Positions 35,981-46,914 of a stretch of DNA of 64,000 nt are shown one piece after another (the stretch's first letter is position 1; each line of letters begins with the position of its first letter). The notes beneath the pieces were generated by a model. It saw only the letters and a list, made by a program, of their open reading frames with translations, had not been told where the DNA came from and searched no databases. The DNA lies in NCBI RefSeq assembly GCF_009730915.1, contig NC_052489.1, forward strand, positions 31,547,006-31,611,005, written 5' to 3'. Made by a program: the position numbers and the translations under genes. Source of the DNA: Dioscorea cayenensis subsp. rotundata (Eukaryota > Streptophyta > Magnoliopsida > Dioscoreales > Dioscoreaceae).

Positions 35981-36184
35981 ATAAAAAATAAAAATAAAAT
36001 AAAATCACTAATAATAACAAAACCACAAAAACAACAATTGCAATCAATCACCGAGTGTGAAATGAGAATAATGAACAAAATCACTCCACAAGATGTGTGG
36101 TAGCTAAAGATGACCAACTAATATTTCATGGAGCAAGCAATATACCCTGTTAAATACATATATTTATATATAAAGACACACATG

Positions 36185-36265
36185 TTGATTCTTGTGCGTT
36201 AATTTTTGTTGTTTGTATTTTTGTGTGCTTATTGCAATAAAATTTGTGGTTTATCCACTCCAAAA
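36185..36265 (+). mobile_element. Short LINE (or SINE) 3' tail
   Basis: A T-rich 3' UTR-like stretch ends with the same hairpin GTGGTTTATCCAC (36247-36259) followed by TCCAAAAACAAAAATAAA. It is probably a very short 5'-truncated copy of the LINE family at 34.5 kb; the left edge is a guess. Confidence 0.5.
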
Positions 36266-36579
36266 ACAAAAATAAACACACGCACACAGATACATATTGA
36301 AGTTGGTCATAACAGACAGGGTATGAACAAAAAACAGCAATTTAATTAAACTTGAGATTTAATTAATAAACTCATGAAATATAATTCACTCAGAAAACAA
36401 ACTCTGCTTCACTAGATTTTACACAAACATAGAGAGCAACAACACACACAGACTTGCTATCTCAAGGTCATATAGTGTATATAGTTGTAGTAGCAGCATT
36501 ATAGTACACAAACAAACCTATTAATTGTTAACAGAGAGGGCGAGAAATCATATGGCAGTGAATTTAATCCATGAATGAT

Positions 36580-36819
36580 CTAAAGATGAATAGTATGCCA
36601 CTTAGTCCTCATTTCACGATGAAATTCAGCAATGAACTTGGTAGTTTTGCTGTCTATATTGGGATCAGCATCCATCGGCCCTGTTTCTTCTTCAGTTGGC
36701 CTGACCTTATTGGGACCTGCTGCTGCTGCTGCTGTTGATGCTTGCAGCTTGTTGTTTGGAGTGGAAGTTTTCTTGGAGATATTGAACACCGAAAACAGTG
36801 ACTTCTTCGCTGCTGCCAT
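36580..36819 (-). CDS. Small DUF761-like plant protein (79 aa), function unknown
   Basis: A single-exon ORF encodes a basic N terminus with a hydrophobic patch (MAAAKKSLFSVFNISKKTS), a poly-Ala run from a GCA repeat, an acidic segment (RPTEEETGPMDADPNIDSK) and a C-terminal block FIAEFHREMRTKW. The last two match, in my memory, a plant-specific family of short proteins with a DEDxGxxxADPNID + FIxxFH pattern related to DUF761; their role is not established. Supporting context: a TATA box about 120 bp upstream, and a protein-like composition unlike the flanking AT-rich DNA. It is isolated between LINE and MITE insertions. Alternative: a chance ORF, less likely given the conserved-looking C terminus. 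Confidence 0.65.
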   Translation of the reverse strand: MAAAKKSLFSVFNISKKTSTPNNKLQASTAAAAAGPNKVRPTEEETGPMDADPNIDSKTTKFIAEFHREMRTKWHTIHL

Positions 36820-36940
36820 CTGATTTCTTGATCTGCTGTTAATTTCCCTTCAGTGGTACTTTTCTCTGAAACAAGACTAAAGGGAATCAATTAACTCCAA
36901 ATGAAGCCTGTATGGAAGAAGCTGAGAGGACCTGACTGAA

Positions 36941-36946
36941 TTTATA
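36941..36946 (-). promoter_or_regulatory. TATA box of the small DUF761-like gene
   Basis: On the minus strand TATAAA lies about 120 bp upstream of the ATG at 36819 in the context CTATAAATTC. Spacing is right for a core promoter and a leader of about 90 nt. Confidence 0.45.
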
Positions 36947-37168
36947 GGCTCAGGTTACTTAGTGGCCAAGAGAAACAACAATCTTGTAAGATGGTTCCAG
37001 ACAATTTTTTTATTTTTTTATTTTTTTATTTTTTATTTTTTATTTTCATGTGAACGGTCTAAAGAAAATGGAAACAAGTTTTTTTCAAAAAACATCTGGA
37101 AACAAGTTAACAAAAAGTGAGATGCTAAGGAGATTCCATAAATAAAGGAAAACCATGCCTCTGTGTTT

Positions 37169-37209
<41 letters not shown>

Positions 37210-37265
37210 AGAATATTGTAGAATGAAAAGATGTAATCAACATGTGATTAACATGGATGTCTGGA

Positions 37266-37267
<2 letters not shown>

Positions 37268-37313
<46 letters not shown>
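37268..37313. repeat. (TAA)n microsatellite
   Basis: About 15 uninterrupted TAA units. A similar tract of about 16 units is at 40918-40967. Confidence 0.9.
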
Positions 37314-37691
37314 CAAATGGATGGTTGGAATTCAATAAGCCAAACAGCTAGCTTTAGAACAATAATCCAGAAAGCACTTAGCAAGTATTGTTGCTGGATT
37401 CTTTCTTTAGACTTTGCTCTTTTCTTAATGAATAATTTGTGTTAATTTTCCACTTTTACACAAAAAAAAGGTGTTAATTTCCTCTCAGGAGATAATAAAA
37501 AAGTTGATGAAGTTTGTGTTTGAAGCTAATTAAATTTCCTCTAGTGCATTCACATGTCAGTAAATACATGGATAGTTAATTAATTTAGTGATGATGTATG
37601 CAAATGTTCGCATGTCTTATTATTTCTTTTCGGTGAAGATTTTATACTTTCACATCCACTCACCATGCACATAAGAGTTAAATATTACTAA

Positions 37692-38359
37692 GGGGTTGTT
37701 TGTTTGCAAGGCTTGGATTGAGAATGGATTGGAAATGGACCCAATGTTTTGTTAGGTTGGCAGGCTTGGGAATGTGGGAGGAATCTATGAGGAATGAGAT
37801 GAGGGAGAGGGTTGATTGGCATTCACCCCAATTGGTTGAGGAATGCCCAATCCGGATATAGTGAAATGTCCATTTTACAATTGATTTTAAAACTTTATCT
37901 ATATATATAAGAAAAATGTTGAGAACATTGTAAACAAATAATAATGATAACGTATTACAAATAAATTAATACTATAAAAATACAACAACAACAATAACAA
38001 TAAATTAAATTAATTCTAAAATAATAAAAATAAAATGATAATATTGTAACAAAACAACAATATTAATAATGAAGATTGATTATAAAAATTAATTATAAAA
38101 ATAATTATGACAATAATGACAACATATTACAAATAAAATAATATTATTGGCCAATGTATTTATTTATTTAATATTTACTCTATAAGGGCATAAAAGACAT
38201 TTTGCACATTTTTTCTATTTACTTTTCTCATTCCCAATGAATTACTCTCACATGTCCTCCAACCAAACACAGTTTTTCTTCCATTCTTAATCCATTCCCC
38301 CTTATTCTCATTCCTATCTCATTCCTCCTCAACTCCATTCCTTGCAAACAAACAACCCC
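37692..38359. mobile_element. Tourist-like (PIF/Harbinger) MITE with TAA target duplication
   Basis: Terminal inverted repeats are near-perfect over about 22 bp (GGGGTTGTTTGTTTGCAAGG from each side), and TAA flanks both ends (37689-37691 and 38360-38362). The subterminal arms (GGATTGAGAATGGATTGG against CCATTCTTAATCCATTCCC) are also inverted. The 668-bp body is AT-rich with AATAATAA/ATAAAAATA repeats and no coding capacity. Confidence 0.88.
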
Positions 38360-38500
38360 TAAGTCTAATCAATAAATATAGGGAAAAACAAAAAAAGTAA
38401 GAAGAAGAAAATGCTTGTCCCAATCTTTAGCCTAGTCTATTGCCCAACCTTGGAATACTGGAGATCTAATCTATTCTGCCCATGGCTTATGCTATAATTT

Positions 38501-39422
38501 TTTTTTAGTTAAATATGGATAAACCACAAATTTATTGAAATAAAAACAGAAGTACAGGGGTAGAGTCATCTCTCACCAGTGGTGAGGAAGTACGAAGAAA
38601 CTGTAAAAGAGAAACAGAAATTACAGAGAAATAACAAAAAATACTAAGGAGACGGAAGATGTCGTCTGACATCTCAGGCCTGCTTAGATGGACGTAAGGA
38701 ACACCTACTCCTACGAGGCACCGTAGTCGGGATCACCAGCTGTGGTAGATTCTCTGGCGCTAAGGAAGTTGAGAGAGCGCTTAATTTTCTGCGAGGCTTC
38801 ATTGAGAGATTGCTGGTGCCTATCAGTAGCTGTTAAGAACCAAGACAGAAGCATGTTAATAATTTTAGAAATGATATTGTAAGGGCGATAAAGCATTCAT
38901 TTGAAAAATACGAGTATTTCGTTCAATCCAGATGTTCCACAGGACAACTCGGGAGATGAGATCCTAGAGAGTTCGGTGCTGAGAGATAAGGGATGGTAAC
39001 CAAGAGGTCCAAAGTGAAGGAACTGACTGTGGTGGGGGATTGAGATTTAAGGTATGAGTAAAGAAATCCCAGATTCATTTAGAAAAAGCGCAGTTGAGGA
39101 AAAGGTGATTCAGATTTTCGGTGGCATTGTGACAGAGAACACAAGTGTTTGAGGTGTTATGAGATAAGCATCCTTTCTTGAAAAGATTTGCAAGAGTAAG
39201 GATCTTATCCTTCCCGGTGAGCCAGCAAAAAAGGATAATTTTATTAGGGCAACGGATTTTCCAGAAATAAGGGTAGAGCGGGCTTCGCAAGCCACCATCA
39301 ATAAGGAATTTGTAGAATGATTTGACAGTGAAAGTTCCGCTTTTTTCTGGGGTCCAAGAAGTAAAGTTGTCCTGGTTAAGAGAACAATCAGGAATGATCT
39401 CAAGAAGAGAAGATAACATATT
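38501..39422 (-). mobile_element. 5'-truncated LINE with 15-bp target-site duplication
   Basis: On the minus strand an ORF2 tail is readable from 39419 to 39075: FTVKSFYKFLIDGGLRSPLY, LFCWLTGKDKILTLANLF and CVLC...LNHLFLNC of the zf-RVT domain, with the same order as the LINE at 34.5 kb. The 3' end reads GTGGTTTATCCAT (38528-38516) and then an A-tail. The perfect 15-bp duplication CTTATGCTATAATTT flanks it at 38486-38500 and 39423-39437. Frames are broken downstream of 39075. Confidence 0.9.
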
Positions 39423-39437
39423 CTTATGCTATAATTT

Positions 39438-40915
39438 GGTACATATTGCTTGACCAAAATGAACGAAATCGCTCCCATTAAATTTGATATTACAAAAAAT
39501 TGACTATATATATTTATCTTTCTTGATGAAATGTAATACCCGATATAAAAAGAATAAAGATGAAAAACTCTATCACATCAGTCAAGAGTTTGGAGTTCTT
39601 GTGGTCTCATGCAGAGGGAGCTAGTGACTGTGGAGATTTGATAGCCTTATAAAATTCCAACTACTTGTTGAGTTTTCATAGTTTATCTAGGAAGATTTGT
39701 CTCCTCCCATTCCAGGATGTTGTCATCTTTTATTACTGTTGTATCAGGTTCAGTCTACTGTTGATTTTTCAATGTTAGTGGAATTTCTTTCAAAAATATA
39801 TATATATATATATATCTATATATATATTTATTTTGTTTTTATACTTTTATCCGTTGTGTCTTCTTTTCTAATCTAATCTAATGAAAGTGGATTATTGATT
39901 TAAAAAAGAAAGAAAGAAAGAAAGAAAGAAAGAACAATGCTTGTCTTTGGGGTCATGCCATGAAAAGCTGAAAATATAAAAAACTGAAATATCGATGGCG
40001 GGTGATTATAAAATATATGTTGCTTGTGACTCAACATCAAATTAATTTGGCAATGGACAAGACATTGATTGAAAGGATTATCAGATGAGACTGATTGTAT
40101 TGATGACATTGGTCATGATATTCTCCACAAACAATACACACACACACACACACACACACATTTATAATGAGAAGCCAACTGTACGTGTGGGCCCACGTAA
40201 CCACCTCAACGCGCGTCCGATGTACGCAATCACAGATTCACAAATGGCCCTTTCCTTCACCTGCAGCCTTTTTTGAAACAGTGCCTCATTATCAATATCA
40301 AAATAAAATATATATATTGTTTGTAATGAAACCAGATAAGCTTCCCATTTTCTCCTCCATAACATTATCACATCACATCCTTATATTATTTTTAAAATTG
40401 ATTATATATTTATTACTGTATTTTTAATACAGCTCCAGAATAAAAAAATTAAATAAATAAATAACACTTGAGAAATCACTTTGATAATCAAATAGAGTTG
40501 ATGATCATCTGCACTCAGTTATGTCATAATACCTATTTTCTGATTCTTTTATAGTATTCATGTAACTATGCCTATCCATCTCTAGTGGAAGTGGTTTTTT
40601 TTTCTTGTTATTTTTTTTTACCTGTTTGCTTTCAAAAAATTATGATTTATCAACAAAATAAAAAAAATAAAAAAATAAAGCTGATGTATATTTGTGTGGC
40701 TCGTTCACATTGTCTGGTGAGTCTCAAAGATAAATCTCTAAGTACAACTTAACTCATTTAAAATACATGAGTTTTGGGCACTAAAGTGTATCCATATATG
40801 GGAAGTGTAAAAATAATTAAGAAATAAATGATTAACATATTCAATTGCTTCCTGCGATAATGCACGCAAGTTGCAATTACAATATGTTGCTTCCCCTAAT
40901 TGACAAGATTATTTA

Positions 40916-40967
<52 letters not shown>

Positions 40968-42267
40968 CTTTTCATCTTAGATAAAAGCCAACTTATAAAT
41001 ATTTATTTTATTTTATAGGGCAAGGCAGAACATAGGGAAGGCTACACTCCGCATTGATTGTTTGAAGGGTTAGCACTAGCAGACTAGCAGTCACCGTGAG
41101 AATATCTACAATAAAAGTATTCAGCATGGCTGACAAGGTGGGAAGAAGGTTCCGACCTGTACCCATATGGTGGCCCAAATATTTGGGCCAGTCCAATTGA
41201 CGCAATAGCAATCTGGGCCGTTCAGGATATACATAATATGGTGGGCCTGGAAGTCCTGAAATATTTCTTCGTCTCTTCATCATGAGTCATGACAACATGC
41301 TAGTCTGTTAATTTATCTATTTTGTTGATTTTATTCATTGATTTATTTGTTACGAATACGAATACGAATATGCATATGATGATAAATTAATGGCACTCCA
41401 AAGTTATGGAGGTCTTTATCATTGCTGCAGAGTGCTGAGGGTGAATGGAAATGCCTCTCTGTTGATGTGATTGAGAACCCCTGAAGAGTGAAGAAACTGG
41501 TCTTTCTAAGAGGGGTTCAAGTAATAAGAAAATTTCCCTTATTAGCTAGCTGCATTATTTTTGCTAAATAAAAGAGTTGGATAAAATTTGTCCTAAATTA
41601 TCAATGAGAAGGTGGAATTTCCGCATGCTCCATTCCCCCACCTTCCGAGTTCCGACCACACCTGGAACGTTATAAATCACAGTGGCGTCGGTACAAAACT
41701 CGCCGGAGGAGCACGTCTCGCGTGCTGCTACTGACTACTGTGAAGATGAAGAAGCTCCTCCCTTCTTGCATCCTCTGCTTCCAACCTCCCAATTAGCCAG
41801 CCATCTTGTCATATATATATATATACACATCACTTTTTTTACCCAATAACTATAAATAAATCGCCATCAAAACTCAGAACATGTTCAAATGAAACGGGTT
41901 TCAAGAGCATTACAAAGAGAAGAAGGTAAGATTGGAAACAACAATAATATACAGAAGAAAGTGAGAAATTATTAAAAAGCAGAGAAAGCATTCTTTTAAA
42001 AAACTAAACTAAACTAAACTAAACTAAACTGAAACTTTTTTTTTTCTGATTCTAACTATAATAATCCCACTCTAATTCAAATTCAAAATTCTAACCCAAG
42101 AGAAGCTCTCAATCATAAACACTATCACCAATAATAATCACAAACGATAAAGATTTTTTTTGTTTTTTTTTTTTTTTAATAATAAATAAAAAGTTTTCAT
42201 TTCTATTTTCTTTGATTTAATGGAGGCCATTAATGGTCGTGGAGGGAAACACGCCGCCAAACCTGAG

Positions 42268-42293
<26 letters not shown>
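39438..42293. other. Intergenic region with microsatellites and an orphan promoter-like cluster
   Basis: No gene is recognised. Features are (AAAG)n near 39906-39933, (CA)n near 40135-40160, (TAA)n at 40918-40967, (AAACT)n at about 42000-42030, and four TGGGCC/GGCCCA motifs between 41171 and 41247. A locally GC-richer stretch at about 41640-41800 contains a 16-codon ORF (MKKLLPSCILCFQPPN) that I do not claim as a gene. Confidence 0.45.
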
Positions 42294-42300
<7 letters not shown>

Positions 42301-43382
42301 CTCTTGTTGGATTTGAGCTCCACCAGCTTCAATTCGATCTGCTCCTTCACCAGCTCCATCCGCTTCGCCAAAACCTCCAGCTCCATGATCTGCTGTTTTC
42401 TTAGCTTCTCATCCATCCCTGCCGCCCCTCCGCCGGACACCAAACTAAAAGGTAAGGGATTCAACCACGCCGCCAGAGACCCACTGCCGCCGGAGATTCT
42501 CGGCCCCAAAATCGCCGTATTGAGCAGCTCTTTTAACAACGGACTGAGACAGCTCCTCATCGTCTCCTCGATCATTTGGTTGTTCGACATCGCCGGCGTC
42601 GCCAAACCCTCGACGGCGACCTCCACAGGGCCCGATCTCTCCCTTTGGCGTTTTCTTGATTGTAACGCACTCTGATCGGGAGCTTCGAAACCAGCCGCGG
42701 AGTCGATCGGATCAACGGGGTTAGGGTTAGGCGTGTTTGGATCACCGTTGCTATTCTCGGCCTCGGCGCGCTGGTCGCGGGGGCGCTTGAAGGTAGGGCT
42801 CCAGATCTGGCGGGATAACTCAAAGGCGGCGCGATCATGGGGGCTCTTAAAGGGGGATCCGCCGCGGCCAGACCCGATCCGCGCCACGGCGGTGCGGTAC
42901 TTCTTCTTGAGCCGCCGCAGCTTCTCGACGAGCTGGTTCTTGGAGAACTCCAGTTGCAGCTTCGCCTTTATCTGGTCGTAGAACGGTCCCGTATCGTACT
43001 GGTACGAAGCGTGGGTAGTGCCTCGTTGGGTGACGAACTCCAGAAACCCCTTCAAGATTGCAATCTCGTCCTCATCGCTGAAAAGACGCTGAAATAGCCT
43101 CCGCGGATCATCAGGGCCTGCCGGCGCCACCGACGTAGAGCGGATCTCTCCGAGTTCAGAGATGTGGCGGCGCTTGAGCTCTGGAGAGGAGGTATCTACG
43201 TCACCGTTCTGGGGATCAGCAGCGGTGAAGGCAACGCTAGGATTAGGGTTTGGGGGTGGTTCAACGGCATCGGCACCGCCGGGAGCGAAGGAACTGTCAT
43301 CGTCTGAGTCGGTGTCATCGGAGGCGCCGGATTCGAAGCCGGTGCGCTGGCGGTGCAGGTCGTCGTCGGCGGCGGAAGCCAT
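42294..43382 (-). CDS. GeBP/GPL-family transcription factor (DUF573), single exon
   Basis: The family (GLABROUS1 enhancer-binding protein and relatives) are plant-specific nuclear DNA-binding proteins, some linked to cytokinin response and trichome regulation. The 362-aa ORF has an acidic, Ser/Pro-rich N terminus (1-90), then the DUF573 domain at about 96-195: RLFSDEDEIAILKGFLEFV, YDTGPFYDQIKAKLQLEFS, NQLVEKLRRLKKKYR and FKSPHDRAAFELSRQIW. It has a basic stretch (SRKRQRERS) and a C-terminal leucine-zipper-like helix (MDEKLRKQQIMELEVLAKRM, ELVKEQIELKLVELK). GC content is far higher than in neighbouring DNA. The stop codon is the first unit of a (TGA)n run. It is divergently arranged with the PAT gene across about 0.7 kb containing tandem TTAGGG telo-box repeats near 43447-43460. 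Confidence 0.93.
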
Positions 43383-44091
43383 CGGCGGAGGAATTGGGTC
43401 AGGATCAGTGAATCAGGGTTTGTCCGGGTGGGTCTCAAAATCTATGTTAGGGTTAGGGTTGAGATTGCGGATAGGGTTCGGGGACTGGCTGGACTCGTTC
43501 TTTGGGTGTGAAACGCTTGCATCACGATGATGACGCCTTGTAAAGGCAACTCCTGATCGTTGGATGGGAGATGGACGGACGATTTGAATGCAATGACCAA
43601 ATTTTAGGTTTGGAATTGGTGGTGGTATTATTATAATTTTAATATAATATATTTAGGTTTGTTGGTCTTGACGGTGGTGATGGCCCAAAGTCAATTGGTC
43701 CCGTGCAAAGCGTGAGTCAGAGTCAAAATCCAAATTAAGTAAGGAATTGGCACCATCTTCTTTTTCTTCTTCTTATTGCGTATATTATTTATTATAGACA
43801 TAATTTTTGATAGTTTCAAGGAAGGGGGCCGCGGCTGCAAAACACCCCACCCCAACAAGCAAAAGGATTTGAAATTCAAAACTGCCAACCGACCGTTGGT
43901 GGGAATGGGATGTTCATTTTCATGTTTTGAGAAGGGGAAAGAAAAACTTCAGGGAGTAGTAGTAGGCTTTAAAAAAAACAAAAAAGAGACTTTTTTTTTT
44001 TGTTGGCAGCTCCAGAGCTTGAAAATTATTGATGGAATGAATAGCTAAGAAAAGAGAAAGGTAAAATCTTCAAGAGCAAGTGGGGGCGGCA

Positions 44092-46450
44092 ATGAGACGC
44101 CATGGATGGCAGCTCCCTCTCCATCCTCTTCAGGTAATGTAATTAGTATTGTTATAGCTCAAGCACTGGCTCTCTCTCTCTCTCTCTCTCACAAACACAC
44201 ACTCACTCACTCACTCATTGGTTGCAGATGGTGGGCGTGGTGGTCTTCAGTTTCCTTGTCATTTGCTTCTATGTGTTCCTCGGACCATTTCTCGGTAATC
44301 GGATCGTCATCAACACAGTCCTCACCCTCTTCTCATTCATAGTGAGTAAGCAAGCTCACATCTTTCCTTTCCGTGTCTTTATTATTATTATTGTTATAAT
44401 TATTATTATGGTTGCTGATCAGTGTTCTTGCAGGCATTCTCAGCTGCCCTTCTGTTTGTGCGCTGCACTGCAATTGACCCATCCGACAGGACATACAGGG
44501 ACAAGAAGAGGAAAGCGGGCAAGAATGGAGGGATGTGTCGCTCCAGGAAGCTGAATTATAAGTTTATTATTTATCAGATAGCAGTGAGGTTTATTCGGAA
44601 GATGGAGTACTGGATCCTCAGGAGTTGCATAAGGAGAAGGTATTTAGATCCGTGGAGAGCGGCTGCTCCTCCTATTGAACCACTGCTTCCTTTCCCCCTC
44701 GTCAGTACTGACGATGCAATTGCGCCTCACCTCAAGGACAATGACATCTCTTTTTGTCTCCTGTGTGATTTTGAGGTCCTCTGTTCTTACCTTTGCTTTA
44801 ACACATCAATCCACATCATCTACTTGAATTCTTCCTTCTTTGGTCCTCAGGATTGATTTGGTTTCAAGCTTGATTCTTTTTACAGGTAAAATTGCACAGC
44901 AAGCACTGCAGGAGCTGTGATCGGTGTGTTGATGGATTCGATCACCATTGCAGGGTAAGCAAAACAAGCCTTTTTATGTATTGGATTCTATTGTAAATAC
45001 GGACACTTAGTTCACTGAGTTAGTAAGGAACTGTAGAAAGCCAGTGTTGAACAATAAGCTTTCTTTGCTACAGTGGTTGAACAACTGCATTGGAAAGAGA
45101 AACTACACCACCTTCATCCTTCTCCTTGTTTTCATCTTGCTTATGGTGAGCCCAATTTTCATTGTTTGACTGCCATGAACAAACCTAGCCCTTAATTTTG
45201 ATGGATGACTGCTGTTTTCATCTCTTCTTTCCAATATGGGATTTCACAGCTTGTTATTGAAGGGGGAACTGCAATTGCCATCTTCGTCCGCTGCTTTGCG
45301 GACCGAGAAGGAATTGCATCTGAAATCAAACAGAATCTGCACACAAAGATGCCAAGAGGCGTTCTTATAGCAATATCAGTAAATCATGCTTCTATCATCA
45401 TCCATTCACTTGCTTTTTGATGTCTCACAGGCTTATCTTCCACCCTCTATTACTCTCTTGATGAGCAGAATCTTTTTTTTTTTTTAATTCCTCAGGTATT
45501 GTTGGCAATGTTGACGGCATATACCTGCGCAGCACTTGGACAGCTTTTCTTTTTTCATGTCGTTCTCATCAGAAAGGTACCCTTCTTGTAACCGACCCTG
45601 TTGTCTAGAAACTAATAATAGGTCGCATTGTATCTTAATTGTGGTACGATGGTCATTCTCAGGGAATGAGGACATATGACTACATACTTGCAATGCGAGA
45701 AGAAAGCCAATCCTTTGATCCATTTGATGACCTGGATCTGTCTTCTTCTGATGATGAAAGTGTCGACCTTGACTTGCCAGAAAAGCCCAGCTTCTTCTCT
45801 AGATTTCTATGTGTGAGAAGAGAAAAAGATCCTGTAAGTTCTATCTTAATTTAATTCTGAGACAAACTTACTGGTTTATGGTGTAAGCCGCCATTTCATC
45901 TGCCAGAGTAGATAAAACTCCCTCGATGAATTACATACAGATCACTCGGAGGCTGTCAATTAAAATAGATTCCAATCCTCCACCAAACACACATAAGAAA
46001 ACTCGCATAGACCCTTGGAGATTGATAATGATGAGCAAAGAGAAGGCAGTGATAGCTGTAGAAAGAGCTAGAGAGACCATCATCAGACAGAAAACAACAG
46101 CAGCACCACCTGGGGGACTTTCATTGTCACCAATGAAACCAATACCATCAGAAGCTAAAGGACCTCTGATGACAAACAAGGCAGAAAGAAAAAATACAGC
46201 TGCAGCAAGTGAGATGACACCGGTGGTGGTGGCGCAGAAATGTTGGTTCCCAGGATCACCGAGGGGCTGGTTCTCGAGCCCAAGGAGAAGGTTTTCAGGT
46301 TCTCCATCACCTAAGCAACAAAAGTATAAAAACAACTTTGACCTGAAGCTAACAGAAGTGTCAAGGGAACTTGAGACTTACATCTCCAAGCAGGTTCTAT
46401 GTTCTGTTCTGCAGAAGGGGAAGGAAGATGAGGCTTCTCCTCCCAGATAA
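44092..46450 (+). CDS. DHHC-type protein S-acyltransferase (PAT)
   Basis: The enzyme palmitoylates cysteines on membrane-associated proteins. Nine exons join in phase to 509 aa: 44092-44133, 44228-44341, 44434-44775, 44886-44954, 45074-45145, 45250-45378, 45496-45576, 45663-45833, 45941-46450. The start [14 protein letters not shown] fits the family's N terminus and makes exon 1 only 14 codons. Two helices (about 16-36 and 42-64) precede the Cys-rich domain ([36 protein letters not shown]) with the catalytic DHHC at 185-188. Two further helices (about 196-220 and 238-266) follow, which is the usual four-helix layout. The long cytoplasmic tail contains an acidic run ([19 protein letters not shown]) and Ser-Pro-Arg repeats near the end (GSPRG, SSPRRR, SGSPSP). 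It resembles the long-tailed Arabidopsis PAT18-22 group. Its 3' end converges on SECA1. Confidence 0.95.
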
Positions 46451-46914
46451 TACATAGGCTATTTAAATATTTATTTTTAACGTATAGCTGCTGGTTTTCC
46501 TCCTCCTTTCTTAGCCTTATGATTCTTTGCTCAGCTAGTCATGTTCATTCTGTTTTGCCGCTATTCTCAGCCTCTGGGAAGGTGCTGCTGGTCTGTTCAG
46601 TTCTCATTCTTCATTTTCTTGTAGCCTTCAAAGTTTTAAAATTAGCATGCATGAATATCTTATTAATCCCGATGGAAGACTATTACTGGCTTTGAGATTA
46701 AATATCACATAACATTTGTATGAAAACTAAAAAACACTAATCAATTTCTTTTAACTTGATTCTGGGGTGTGATATATGATGATGATACATCAAATTACAA
46801 ATATCCAGGTCATCTCATGGCAGTTTGAGCATCTCTTGGTAGGGTGTACTGAGAGATATGAACCCCTTAATTTAATGAAAGTCGTTGCAAGCTCCCCACA
46901 ACTGTAATAAGTTA

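Noticed and set aside
41008-41283. A 91-codon minus-strand ORF (MMKRRRNISGLPGPPYYVYP...)
   Set aside because: No recognisable domain, and it overlaps the TGGGCC cluster and microsatellite-flanked DNA; composition does not argue for coding.
42220-42675. A 151-codon plus-strand ORF with a His run
   Set aside because: It is the antisense shadow of the GeBP gene; the His run is the reverse of the (TGA)n repeat.
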